From Methanospirillum hungatei JF-1 (lineage in GTDB: Archaea > Halobacteriota > Methanomicrobia > Methanomicrobiales > Methanospirillaceae): a DNA stretch of 64,000 nucleotides. A program made the position numbers and the translations under genes. Positions within the stretch are counted from its first letter, which is position 1. The number at the start of each line of letters is the position of its first letter. Below the pieces are notes generated by a model. The model made no database searches, was not told where the DNA came from, and saw only the letters and a list, made by a program, of their open reading frames with translations. Of the stretch, positions 26,800-36,216 are shown one piece after another. The stretch lies in the NCBI RefSeq assembly GCF_000013445.1, contig NC_007796.1, forward strand, positions 3,322,936-3,386,935. The letters run 5' to 3'.

Positions 26800-27897
26800 G
26801 TGAAAGTTGCAATATTTCATGATTATTTTTCCACGATTGGAGGAGGAGAGAAGGTAGTCAGTAATATTGCAGAATGTCTCGGGGCAGTAGTGTATACAAC
26901 AGATACTTCGGTATTGCCTGATGATTTGCACCAAAACCAGGTTTTTTCATTAGGAAGAATCCCTCATAAACCTTTTTTCAGACAGATGGGTTCTCTTATC
27001 CGTTTTTCCATGTCAGATGTTTCAAGTAAATATGATATGTTTATTTTTAGTGGGAACTGGGCACATCATGCCTCACTACACCATAGCCCCTCAATTTTTT
27101 ATTGTCATACTCCAGTTCGAGTGTTGTATGATCAATTTCCGGTTTTTAAAAATCGCATTCCCAAATCTTTAAGACCTGGGTTTGTGGTTTGGTCATCATT
27201 TATGCGATCGATGGATCAGCGTTCTATAAAAAGAATTAACAAAATAGTAACAAATTCTAAAAACACATATAAAAGAGTTTTAAAATATTATAACAGGGAT
27301 TCGTCAATAATATACCCCCCAATTAAGACAAAGGAATATTACTGTGCAGGATATGAAGATTATTGGCTATCCGTCAACCGGATATATCCAGAGAAAAGAA
27401 TAGAACTTCAGATAAATGCTTTTGCTAAAATGCCAGACCAGAAACTCGTTATCGTTGGGGGTGTTGGTACTGGTGACCATGCCGCTCCTTATGCCGGGAA
27501 AATCTACAGGATGGCTTCTGATATAGATAATATACAAATTCTTGGTCAAATATCAGATAAGGAACTAAAGGATTTATATTCACGGTGTCAGGGACTGATT
27601 TGCACTGCTGTTGATGAAGACTTCGGAATTACTCCACTTGAGGCGATGGCAAGTGGAAAACCAGTCATTGCTGTCAAAGAAGGAGGGTTTTTGGAGACTG
27701 TTACTTCCGAATGTGGGAGGTTTATTCAACCGAATGTCAAGGAAATAATTACTGCAGTGAAGACGCTTTCAAAAGAACCTGAAAATTATTGCCAGATATG
27801 CAAGGCTAGGGCAGATTTATTTGATATCAGATTTTTTAATGAGAGAATTAAGACTGTCGTCTTGGAGACGTATGAAGAATGGTCAGATTCAGTATAA
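26800..27897 (+). CDS. Family 4 glycosyltransferase
   Basis: 365 residues, GT-B fold. The N-terminal GGGEKVV near residue 12 is typical of GT4 enzymes; the C-terminal half has an EKRIELQINAF segment, and the nucleotide-sugar site DEDFGITPLEAMASGKPVIA near residue 273 includes the E-x7-E pair. It probably adds a sugar to a lipid-linked or polysaccharide acceptor in the cytoplasm. The start is a GTG at 26800. The stop overlaps the next glycosyltransferase by 19 bp. Donor and acceptor are unknown. Confidence 0.9.
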   Translation: MKVAIFHDYFSTIGGGEKVVSNIAECLGAVVYTTDTSVLPDDLHQNQVFSLGRIPHKPFFRQMGSLIRFSMSDVSSKYDMFIFSGNWAHHASLHHSPSIFYCHTPVRVLYDQFPVFKNRIPKSLRPGFVVWSSFMRSMDQRSIKRINKIVTNSKNTYKRVLKYYNRDSSIIYPPIKTKEYYCAGYEDYWLSVNRIYPEKRIELQINAFAKMPDQKLVIVGGVGTGDHAAPYAGKIYRMASDIDNIQILGQISDKELKDLYSRCQGLICTAVDEDFGITPLEAMASGKPVIAVKEGGFLETVTSECGRFIQPNVKEIITAVKTLSKEPENYCQICKARADLFDIRFFNERIKTVVLETYEEWSDSV

Positions 27898-28820
27898 TCA
27901 TTACGAATTATAATGGACTGTCATTTATCAAGGATTGTCTTGATTCACTGGAAAATCAAATATTCAAGGATTTTGAAGTTATTTTCGTAGATAATAATTC
28001 TATAGACAATAGTGTCAATTTTGTCAAAGAGCACTATTCAAACGTAATCTTCATCTTGAATTCAATAAACCGGGGATATGGAGGGGGATGTAATGATGGT
28101 GCTAAAGCATCAAAAGGAGATTATCTTTTTTTTCTGAATACAGATACCACACTCCTTCCTGATTGTTTATTAAATTTAGATGAGGGAATTCATCTCTTCC
28201 CGGATTATGGAATGTATGCTCCAAAGATGATCTATCCTAACGGGAAAATTAATTCAACCGGGCTTTGTATTTCATTATCCGGAGCAGCATGGGACAGGGG
28301 ACTAGGGGAGAAAGATATCGGGCAATATGATAAACCTGATGAGATATTTGGACCATGTGGCGGAGCAGCAGTTTTTAAACGAGAACCTTTTTTGGAAATT
28401 AATGGATTTGACGAGAGTTTTTTTCTCTTTATGGAAGATGTAGATATCATTATTCGAATGCAATCAGCGGGATGGAAATGCCGGTTTCTTCCTCATTCAA
28501 CAGTAGTCCATCACCATGGGGGTATTACGGGCGTGGGTTCAGATTTTTCTGTCTATTATGGAAACCGCAATATTATCTGGAATACCTATAAAAATTATCC
28601 TAATTACCTTATACTATTAGGTTTTTTCTTTATTTGTGCACGAAATATTGGATCAATACTGTATTATGGAAAAAAGGGAAGAGGAAGAGTTGTATTAAGA
28701 GCTAAATGGGATGGGATAAAAGGACTCCCTCCAATAATTCGGAGGAAATATTCACAAAAGAAGGGAGTTAATTCTTTTTTTTGGAAGAAATACCTGAAAA
28801 TTATTGCATACCGCTCATGA
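27879..28820 (+). CDS. Family 2 glycosyltransferase (rhamnosyltransferase-like)
   Basis: 313 residues. The GT-A domain opens SIIITNYNGLSFIKDCL; NTDTTL near residue 88 is the DxD-like site and GFDESFFLFMEDVDI near residue 176 is the ED acceptor motif of the rhamnosyltransferase-type GT2 group. HHHGGIT near residue 211 is also typical. With the rml operon next door, a dTDP-rhamnose donor is plausible but not proven. A C-terminal hydrophobic segment (YLILLGFFFICARNIG) may touch the membrane. Confidence 0.87.
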   Translation: MVRFSIIITNYNGLSFIKDCLDSLENQIFKDFEVIFVDNNSIDNSVNFVKEHYSNVIFILNSINRGYGGGCNDGAKASKGDYLFFLNTDTTLLPDCLLNLDEGIHLFPDYGMYAPKMIYPNGKINSTGLCISLSGAAWDRGLGEKDIGQYDKPDEIFGPCGGAAVFKREPFLEINGFDESFFLFMEDVDIIIRMQSAGWKCRFLPHSTVVHHHGGITGVGSDFSVYYGNRNIIWNTYKNYPNYLILLGFFFICARNIGSILYYGKKGRGRVVLRAKWDGIKGLPPIIRRKYSQKKGVNSFFWKKYLKIIAYRS

Positions 28821-28881
28821 AATGTGTAAGTATTATGCAATCTTCTTCAATATATTTTAAATTTTTAGTATCAGAGAATAG

Positions 28882-28957
28882 CTAAAAAACCCCATTACAA
28901 CAAATTGTGGTTTATAAATACTTTATATACTAGCGATCACCAAAGGGGGGTTTTTAG
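28882..28957. repeat. Inverted repeat ctaaaaaacccc...ggggggtttttag
   Basis: A 76-bp segment is bounded by near-perfect inverted repeats (11 of 12 bases) in the gap between the GT2 gene and ugd. It could be a small MITE-like element, a long hairpin terminator for the glycosyltransferase genes, or an attachment-type site. No target duplication was established. Confidence 0.45.
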
Positions 28958-29026
28958 TTATCCTCATTAGATCAATTATCAGTACCCTTAATTTACCTAA
29001 AATATAATTGATATGGATTGAATTTT

Positions 29027-30307
29027 ATGTCTTTGCATATTTCAATTATCGGGGGGGGGTATGTAGGCCTTGTTACCGGTGCCTGTTTTGCTCAACTCGG
29101 TAATAAGGTAACCATTATTGAAATAGATCAGAGAAAGATCGATTCAATAAACAAGGGGATTCCCCCCATCTATGAAGAAGGACTGGAAGAGATACTAAAA
29201 AAGAATTCGGGAACCCGATTATTTGCTACCAATTCTTATGCTTCCGTTGCAGAAAGTGATGTTTCAATTATCTGCGTTGGAACGCCGCCGAATCCTGACG
29301 GTTCTTCTAACCTTGAATATATCAGATCTGCAGCAACATCCATTGGAGAGGCTCTGAAAGATAATACCAGGTACCATGTGATAACGGTAAAGAGCACGGT
29401 TCCTCCGGGAACTACTGAAAAGATTGTTCTTCCTGAAGTCCGGAGGAATTCCGGGAGAGATTCTGATACCCTTGGTTTTTGTATGAACCCTGAGTTTTTA
29501 CGTGAGGGAAGAGCGATTGAGGATTTTTTACACCCTGACCGGATAGTCATTGGCTCATCTGATGAACAGGCCGAAGAGGTTCTGAAGAACCTCTATTCAA
29601 CTCTGAATGCCCCCATTATCTCTACATCGCTCACTGCTGCCGAGATGATAAAATATACCGCAAACTCATTTTTAGCAACAAAAATTTCATTCTCCAATGA
29701 AATCGGGAATATTTGTAAAAAACTCGGAATAGATGTGTATGATGTGATGAAGGGGGCCGGGCTTGATCACCGTATCGGATCGCATTTCCTCAATGCAGGT
29801 GCAGGGTTTGGAGGCAGCTGTTTTCCCAAAGACGTATCAGCACTTATCAGTCTTGCAGAGAGTGTAGGGGAAAGACCTCAATTGCTGCATGCCGTTATTG
29901 AAATCAATGAGAAACAGCCACATAAAATGCTGGAACTTGTCCGTAAACGAATCGGGGATCTGAAAGGTAAACGAATTGCAGTCCTCGGACTTGCGTTCAA
30001 GGATAATACTGATGATATCCGTGATTCGAGATCAATCCCGGTTATTGAGGAACTTATCAAAGAAGGAGCGGATGTCATTGCATATGATCCTATGGCAATG
30101 ATCAATATGAAGCGGCTATTCCCATCAATTACCTATGCAAAGAGTATTAAAGATGTCCTAAAAGATGCGGACGGATGTTTGATAATGACTGAATGGCCGG
30201 AGTTTTCACATTTGTCTGAAGAGTTCTCTCTCATGAAGCAGCCTCCGGTAATCCTTGAAGGACGGCGGATTATAAAACGACCGGAGGTTGAGGGAATTTG
30301 CTGGTAA
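29027..30307 (+). CDS. ugd: UDP-glucose 6-dehydrogenase (UDP-sugar dehydrogenase family)
   Basis: 426 residues from ATG 29027. The N-terminal Rossmann motif IIGGGYVGLVTG, the central EMIKYTANSFLATKIS segment and the catalytic GFGGSCFPKDV (active-site Cys near residue 265) identify a UDP-glucose/GDP-mannose dehydrogenase; neighbouring galU favours UDP-glucose. It makes UDP-glucuronate by two NAD oxidations. The GGG of the Rossmann loop is encoded by a G9 run (29051-29059). A TTG at 29018 gives three extra residues and was not used. Confidence 0.93.
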   Translation: MSLHISIIGGGYVGLVTGACFAQLGNKVTIIEIDQRKIDSINKGIPPIYEEGLEEILKKNSGTRLFATNSYASVAESDVSIICVGTPPNPDGSSNLEYIRSAATSIGEALKDNTRYHVITVKSTVPPGTTEKIVLPEVRRNSGRDSDTLGFCMNPEFLREGRAIEDFLHPDRIVIGSSDEQAEEVLKNLYSTLNAPIISTSLTAAEMIKYTANSFLATKISFSNEIGNICKKLGIDVYDVMKGAGLDHRIGSHFLNAGAGFGGSCFPKDVSALISLAESVGERPQLLHAVIEINEKQPHKMLELVRKRIGDLKGKRIAVLGLAFKDNTDDIRDSRSIPVIEELIKEGADVIAYDPMAMINMKRLFPSITYAKSIKDVLKDADGCLIMTEWPEFSHLSEEFSLMKQPPVILEGRRIIKRPEVEGICW

Positions 30308-30308
30308 T

Positions 30309-31187
30309 ATGAGTACACAATCTGTTCGAAAAGTGGTAATCCCGGCAGCGGGGCTTGGTACCCGTTTCCTGCCGATGACGAAAGCGCAGCCAAAGGAGAT
30401 GCTCCCCGTTGTTGATAAACCGGTCATTCAGTACGTAGTAGAAGAAGCAATTTTGTCAGGAATAGATGATATACTAATAATTACGGGACGAAATAAACGA
30501 TCGATAGAGGATCATTTTGACAGGTGTCCAGAACTTGAGATAAAGTTCAATGAGACATGTATGAATATTTTTAAAGACACTCTCAATGATCTCTCGCAAT
30601 ATCCGGAGATTCATTATGTCAGACAACGTGATCAGAGGGGTCTTGGTGATGCGGTTCTTCTCGCAGAAAAACATTGCAATGGGGAACCATTCGTGGTTTT
30701 GCTCGGAGATACCATAACCCTTACACCAAAGGGGCAACCAACCTGTACCCATCAGATGATTGCGGGATATGAAAAATATGGGAGATCAATTATTGCTGTC
30801 GAACCGGTTCCAGAATATAAAATTAAGGATTATGGTATCATTGATGGAACCCTAATTGAAGAAAATACATACCAAATCACGGACATCATTGAAAAACCAG
30901 CAGTTCAGGATGCCCCAACAAACCTTGGAGCTATCGGGTGTTACCTGTTCACTCCGGATATCTTTGATAATATTCGGGAGACTGAGAAGGGACATGGAGG
31001 AGAGGTTCAGCTAACCGATGCAATCAGAAAACTTGATCGGCCAATAGGTCTTGTTACTAATTGCCGGCGATATGATATTGGTGATAAACTCGGGTGGATG
31101 AAGGCATTTTTAGAGTTATCTTACCTACGGGATGAGTTTAAAGATGAATTGAAAGATTTATTCAGGGAATTGACGAAAGAGGAGTAA
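30309..31187 (+). CDS. galU: UTP-glucose-1-phosphate uridylyltransferase
   Basis: 292 residues from ATG 30309, one base after the ugd stop. GLGTRFLPMTKAQPKEMLP near residue 15 is the GalU-type nucleotide motif; RGLGDAVLLAE near residue 105 and IIEKP near residue 190 complete the active site. It makes UDP-glucose, the substrate of ugd. Together with ugd and the downstream UXS-like gene it forms a UDP-glucose to UDP-glucuronate to UDP-pentose route. Confidence 0.95.
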   Translation: MSTQSVRKVVIPAAGLGTRFLPMTKAQPKEMLPVVDKPVIQYVVEEAILSGIDDILIITGRNKRSIEDHFDRCPELEIKFNETCMNIFKDTLNDLSQYPEIHYVRQRDQRGLGDAVLLAEKHCNGEPFVVLLGDTITLTPKGQPTCTHQMIAGYEKYGRSIIAVEPVPEYKIKDYGIIDGTLIEENTYQITDIIEKPAVQDAPTNLGAIGCYLFTPDIFDNIRETEKGHGGEVQLTDAIRKLDRPIGLVTNCRRYDIGDKLGWMKAFLELSYLRDEFKDELKDLFRELTKEE

Positions 31188-31193
31188 TTATAT

Positions 31194-32195
31194 ATGGCAT
31201 CTCACATTATTGAAGAGGGTATTGAAAAAATTATTAATAATACCAATGATCTTTCATTTGATAATAAGCGGGTTTTGATAACCGGGGGATCAGGGTTCCT
31301 TGGATCATGGCTTTGTGATGCTCTTATAAGGAAGGGTGCGGAGGTTATCTGTCTGGATAATTATGCTTCTGGAAGAAAGGAGAATACCGATCATCTCTTA
31401 GGAGATCCATCTTTTACCAGAGTAGACCATGATATTTCTATACCTTATATTCCGGAAAAACCAGTAGATCTGGTTATGCATCTTGCCTCACGTGCATCTC
31501 CTCTTGAATTTACCGATTATCCCATCCAGATTTTAAAATCAAATACAATAGGGACGATGAATGCCCTTGGAATTGCAAAAAATTCGGGTGCACGGTTTTT
31601 GTTCACCTCAACCAGTGAGATATATGGTGAGGCACAGGTTTTTCCCACTCCTGAAACATACCGTGGCAATGTTAATACCTTAGGAATCCGGGGTTGTTAT
31701 GACGAGGCAAAACGGGCGGGAGAGGCTTTTTGTATGGCGTATCATCGTCAGCATCATCTGGACGTCCGGATAGTCAGAATCTTCAATACCTATGGCCCAC
31801 GGATGAGAAGTGACGGGCTATACGGTCGGGTGATACCCCGTTTTTTGGATCAGGCACAGAAAAACCAGCCTATCACCATCTTCGGCGATGGTTCTCAAAC
31901 CAGGAGTTTCTGTTATGTGACCGACCAAGTAACCGGCCTTTTGAAACTGGCCGGATATGATGGGATAGACGGGTCTGTTATTAATATAGGAAATCCGTTG
32001 GAAATGTCGGTTCTTTCACTTGCTGAGAAGATCATTGAGATTACAGAATCACAGTCATCGATCAGTTATCACCCGCTTCCACCAGATGATCCGTCACGGC
32101 GGTTTCCGGATATTTCCAAAGCTGCAGAGGTATTGAAATGGAAACCACAGATAAGCTTGGATTATGGCCTTCGGGCGATGATTGCAGTGTCGTAA
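31194..32195 (+). CDS. NAD-dependent epimerase, UDP-glucuronate decarboxylase-like
   Basis: 333 residues. GGSGFLGSWLCD near residue 33 binds NAD, STSEIYGEA near residue 140 supplies the Ser/Glu region and GCYDEAKRAGE near residue 166 the Tyr/Lys pair. The CYDEAKR, RIFNTYGPRM and GDGSQTRSFCYV signatures are those of UDP-xylose synthases (UXS/ArnA-type). With ugd and galU it probably makes UDP-xylose or a 4-keto pentose. It follows galU by 6 bp. A different UDP-sugar epimerase function is possible. Confidence 0.85.
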   Translation: MASHIIEEGIEKIINNTNDLSFDNKRVLITGGSGFLGSWLCDALIRKGAEVICLDNYASGRKENTDHLLGDPSFTRVDHDISIPYIPEKPVDLVMHLASRASPLEFTDYPIQILKSNTIGTMNALGIAKNSGARFLFTSTSEIYGEAQVFPTPETYRGNVNTLGIRGCYDEAKRAGEAFCMAYHRQHHLDVRIVRIFNTYGPRMRSDGLYGRVIPRFLDQAQKNQPITIFGDGSQTRSFCYVTDQVTGLLKLAGYDGIDGSVINIGNPLEMSVLSLAEKIIEITESQSSISYHPLPPDDPSRRFPDISKAAEVLKWKPQISLDYGLRAMIAVS

Positions 32196-32312
32196 CTTAA
32201 AAAATTCTGATGTGAGCAGGAATCCTGCAATCTATCTGAAAAGGAAGAGAATCCTATACCGGAAGAAAGAAGGAAAAAATGTTCCTGCACCTGATATCTC
32301 GATATTTTTTTT

Positions 32313-33539
32313 ATGACTCTATCTACTATTATTGAGTTACCGAAAGATCTCCCAAGGGTGCTGGTCATTACATCAAATCTGGGCACTCTCGCAGAACTCA
32401 GGATGAGAAATCCCCTGCGTGCTCTGCACCGAATGCATATCATTGCTGGATTTGAAGTTGTTGATAGTGATCTTCATCCACTTCGGAGTGATGAAAACCG
32501 GTACCATATCATCATCATCCAGCGGGCTGTTCCGGAATATATTTATGAATCATTTAATGTCCGGGGTATACCCTATGCTCTCGACATTGATGATAATATG
32601 CTCGCAACCCCGGCCTATCAGAAAGATGTCGTATATAATGCCATCCATAAAGGTCTTTTGGGTTGCCAGGTATTGATAACACCCACTACCCGATTGGTTC
32701 ATCTTCTGGAGAGATATTCCGGGTACTCCTTATCAGAAAAATCCCGGCTGGTCCCGAATGCGCTTCCGTATCCGAGATCGTTTCACCGCAAACCAGCCCA
32801 GCCGGAGCAGCTGCTGTGGATTCAGAGTGATATTTCGGCATTATCGTCCAGTATTGATGATATTGTCCGGGCAATTGATGACTTTTCACTGAAATACGAT
32901 CTGCCGGTCATCCTTATCGGGCGTAATGTTCTTGACAGAAGGACGCTTTCAAATCAGGTCGAAATGGGTGAAATTGATCTCACTGCATTGCTACAGTATT
33001 TATCATATGCACCGCCAAGTATCGGTTTAGCTCCGTTGGAGACCCAGGCAGATGAGGAGACCATGGACTTTATTGCCGGGAAATCTGATATGAAGATGCT
33101 CTTATTTACGGGATATGGCCATCCGGGAATATATAGCCGATCTCCCCCATATGAAGACTCTCCTTTGATAAATACCAGTATGCTGACCTTAAATACGTAT
33201 TCAGCATGGCTTGATGCGCTGGAATATCAGTACCATTCCGGATGGAAGGATGTATGTTTAAATTCGGAGTATATACGACGGGAAAGAAATATTGAACGGA
33301 TAGCCTGCAAAAATCTCTTACCTGCCCTTCAATCATGCATTTTATCCACCCCTATGAGGGGGATGGATATATATAATACAATCAGAAAGACCAGAAGGAA
33401 ATATATCCCTCTCATTTTAGGATATAACCTGTTATTACGGCTAGGGTTTCAGAAAAATGATATCATGAGTCTGCATAACCGGCTGAAAGAAAGAGGGAAA
33501 AAAAGCCAAGATAATGACTTTGAGCTGAAAAATAATTAA
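32313..33539 (+). CDS. GT4-like glycosyltransferase, paralogue 1 of 3
   Basis: 408 residues. Ordered conserved blocks shared with 33553-34746 and 37319-38461 are: NPLRALHRMH (about 31), IQRAVPEYIY (about 69), YALDIDDN (about 89), LVPNALPYP (about 146), WIQSDISAL (about 168), IGLAPLETQADEET (about 232), IAGKSDMKMLLFTGYGHPGI (about 249) and SPPYEDSP. The C-terminal block resembles the nucleotide-sugar site of GT4 enzymes (iGiAPLe...KSdlK.l), and the DxDD motif occurs in related proteins, so I read it as a retaining glycosyltransferase. Donor and acceptor are unknown. It begins a run of paralogues in the island. Confidence 0.72.
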   Translation: MTLSTIIELPKDLPRVLVITSNLGTLAELRMRNPLRALHRMHIIAGFEVVDSDLHPLRSDENRYHIIIIQRAVPEYIYESFNVRGIPYALDIDDNMLATPAYQKDVVYNAIHKGLLGCQVLITPTTRLVHLLERYSGYSLSEKSRLVPNALPYPRSFHRKPAQPEQLLWIQSDISALSSSIDDIVRAIDDFSLKYDLPVILIGRNVLDRRTLSNQVEMGEIDLTALLQYLSYAPPSIGLAPLETQADEETMDFIAGKSDMKMLLFTGYGHPGIYSRSPPYEDSPLINTSMLTLNTYSAWLDALEYQYHSGWKDVCLNSEYIRRERNIERIACKNLLPALQSCILSTPMRGMDIYNTIRKTRRKYIPLILGYNLLLRLGFQKNDIMSLHNRLKERGKKSQDNDFELKNN

Positions 33540-33552
33540 AATATTTCTGAAT

Positions 33553-34746
33553 ATGATGGTGCAAATGAATAATCTTGCCGATAATGATGACCATTTCCGG
33601 GTTCTTGCCATAACATCACATCAGGGGGCAATTGCTGAACTCAGGCTTTTAAATCCGCTCCGTGCTCTGCACCGGATGCACCTAATCACAGGGTATGAAG
33701 TGGTTGATACCAACCTTGACAGATTGAAAAAAGACAGCCGGTTGTATCATGTCATACTCATCCAGCGGGCAGTCCCTGAATACATTTACCAGGCACTTAA
33801 TATACGGGATATTCCCTACGCACTCGACATTGATGATAATATCCTCGCCATCCCAGCATACCGGGATGATGCCCGTTATACCGGTATCCTGACCGGTCTA
33901 TCCGGATGCACGACTCTTATTACGCCTCATACCCGCCTTGTGGCACTCCTAGAGAAATACTCCGGGTATTCACTTATGGGTAAGTCTGTTGTCGCCCCAA
34001 ATGCCCTCCCATACTACGGCATCACAGAGGAAACCATATCGCAACCAAAACAGTTACTCTGGATCCAGAGTGATATCGCTGCATTGACAGCCAGCCTGGA
34101 TGAGATTGTCCGGGCAGTTGGTGACTTCGCACGAAGATACAGCCTCCCAATCGTGTTAATCGGTAAAAATGTACTGGAGGATGCTATTCTGCCTAACCAG
34201 GTCATAATGGGAGAGATTGATTTTACCGCAAATCTGCAGCTCCTGGAACAGTATCCTACCGGAATAGGAGTTGCACCCCTAGAGACCTCTGCAGATGAAG
34301 AGACCGGTGACTTCATCGCAGGAAAATCTGACCTGAAGATGCTCCTTTTTACCGGGTACGGACACCCGGGTGTATACAGCAGGTCACCGCCTTACGAGGA
34401 TTCCCCGTTCAGGGATTGCGGAATACTTGTATCGAATACATACGATGACTGGTATCATGCGCTGGAGTTCCAATACCATACCGGATGGAAGAATGTGTTT
34501 CCTGATGCACTCCGTATCCAAGAGGAGCGGGATATCCACCGAATTGCCCGCGATAACTGGATGCCGGCAATCGAAAGATCCAGACTTGATAAGCCAATGT
34601 CTGGCCGGGAGATATATGCTACGGTGATGAGAACAAGAAGAAGATATATGCCAATGTTGAAAGGATACCAAGTGCTGCTTAAACTGGGTGTCCAGAAAAA
34701 TGCCCTTTTGAATTTGTATTATATCTTGAATAACAGATTACGCTAA
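33553..34746 (+). CDS. GT4-like glycosyltransferase, paralogue 2 of 3
   Basis: 397 residues, 13 bp after paralogue 1 and clearly homologous along its whole length (ITSHQGAIAELR, NPLRALHRMHLI, YALDIDDN, LLWIQSDIAAL, IGVAPLETSADEET, SPPYEDSP). Three near-N-terminal ATGs (33553, 33556, 33565) are possible starts. The tandem arrangement suggests duplication and divergence, giving enzymes that add similar sugars at different positions. The gene is followed by an insertion sequence. Confidence 0.72.
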   Translation: MMVQMNNLADNDDHFRVLAITSHQGAIAELRLLNPLRALHRMHLITGYEVVDTNLDRLKKDSRLYHVILIQRAVPEYIYQALNIRDIPYALDIDDNILAIPAYRDDARYTGILTGLSGCTTLITPHTRLVALLEKYSGYSLMGKSVVAPNALPYYGITEETISQPKQLLWIQSDIAALTASLDEIVRAVGDFARRYSLPIVLIGKNVLEDAILPNQVIMGEIDFTANLQLLEQYPTGIGVAPLETSADEETGDFIAGKSDLKMLLFTGYGHPGVYSRSPPYEDSPFRDCGILVSNTYDDWYHALEFQYHTGWKNVFPDALRIQEERDIHRIARDNWMPAIERSRLDKPMSGREIYATVMRTRRRYMPMLKGYQVLLKLGVQKNALLNLYYILNNRLR

Positions 34747-34871
34747 AAAATCCTCGGCCTTCGTATTTTTCTAAACTACTGAAAGAAATTCAGGGGATTT
34801 ATTGTAAATTTTTTCCATTAAATCAAAAATAGACTATCAGGAAATGAAAAGAATACTTACTATATAAATAG

Positions 34872-36119
34872 TAACCCCCTCCTAATTTTATCCGGAAGAG
34901 GCTCTCTGTAACTTGTCCTTTTTGTTAAATTCGAAATGAATAAGCAGCCCCATTAAAAGTGCACATAATGCAATACTCTTTTTTTAAAGAGCGGGAAGTA
35001 TAGCGATGAATATTATCTAAATTCAGTGCTTCTTTTCCAAATTTAAAAACATCTTCAATAATTTATCTTTGTGCGGCAAGTTCATCCGAATTTTCGAGGG
35101 CATCCTTTAGTTCTTTTTTCATATGGGAGAGTTCAATGACTTTTTGGTAACTTTTTTTGTTTTCAAACCATGTTAGGGGGCTAATTAAATAGTTCTCTAA
35201 TTTTGAGAATGAAAATCCTTTTTTCGGAAGAATTAAAGGAATTACACTGTATTCTATCAATGATAATACATAATTTTTGTAAGAATAGTACCCACGATCG
35301 AGTAACACTCTATCTCCTTTGTTTAAAATTCTCCTCCGTTTCAATTCTTGAAGAATTAACGGGAATATTTTTGAATCAGCGACTGGATTCTGATGAACAA
35401 GAAACGCTAATGGAAGAAGATTATTCTGATCGATCGCAAGTGTTAATTTTAAACCAATATAAAATCCCTTATAAGGAGAATATTGCCAATTATAGGGTTT
35501 ATTTACTAACTTTGATTTTTGAATGCGTTTTCTGAACCAATTTATATCGACAGACAGCGATGTCCCATCAATGATTATTGTTTTTCGAAAATAATGTCGT
35601 TTCTTGGGGCAAACTGCGTTTAAAATACCATGAGTCATTGAAATAAATTGCTCTGCAGAAAATTGACTCATGAAACGATAAACACCATTAGGAGTAAGAA
35701 TATTATCTATTCGTAAAAATTGCTGCAATTCTATTCTTTTTTCAATTTCATTTATTGCATAGGAAATTTCTACTGAAAAAAACATTGACAGCAATACGAT
35801 AGATAAATTCGTGTAAGCCTGATTTGCTGGTTTTATCCCAAATTTTGCAATTTCTTGGCGGCATCTACGTGTCTCTAAAACACCTAGAATTTTCTTCAGC
35901 AAAATCCATTTATGATCAGAAGTGTCTACTATTATGGGAGTTTTCAAAATTATCAAATAGAATTCTCCCTCTTTTATCATTGATCTTTCGGTTTTTTTCT
36001 TAATTCTTAAAAGGATTGAATCCGCATTGCACTTTTACAATCCAAGTTTATCAGCCGCGCGAATAGTGTAAATAATTCTAAAATCTTCTTTGTACACCGC
36101 GGATTATCGGAGGGGGTTA
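34872..36119 (-). mobile_element. Insertion sequence (IS4-like DDE type), 1248 bp with 10-bp target duplication
   Basis: Terminal inverted repeats taaccccctcc (34872-34882) and ggagggggtta (36109-36119) are perfect over 11 bp. The 10 bases directly outside, atataaatag, occur at 34862-34871 and again at 36120-36129, a perfect target-site duplication. A second inner inverted repeat (taaaagtgca, 34954-34963 and 36028-36037) is also present. The element carries a single minus-strand transposase gene with an internal stop. A 10-bp duplication and the transposase motifs fit the IS4 superfamily. Confidence 0.92.
34925..35980 (-). pseudogene. IS4-like DDE transposase with an in-frame stop
   Basis: The frame from ATG 35980 reads 305 codons to a TAA at 35063-35065, then continues in the same frame for 45 more codons to a second TAA at 34925-34927. 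Catalytic-type motifs IIIDGTSLSVD near residue 137 and VLLDRGYYSYKN near residue 219 are present. The post-stop part (IIEDVFKFGKEALN, HRYTSRSLKKEY) is the usual C-terminal region of these transposases with the expected catalytic Glu, so the stop removes an essential piece. The target duplication is still exact, so inactivation looks recent. Confidence 0.85.
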
Positions 36120-36216
36120 ATATAAATAGAGGTAAGTGAAAAATTGTATGCATTAAGTATAACGTTAATGTGTTATCTTTGAACACGAAAACTTGATTTT
36201 CAGGATATCGGGTAAA

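Noticed and set aside
29236-29550. Long minus-strand frames within ugd, pseC, serA and tfrA
   Set aside because: They are antisense shadows of high-confidence genes, without motifs of their own.
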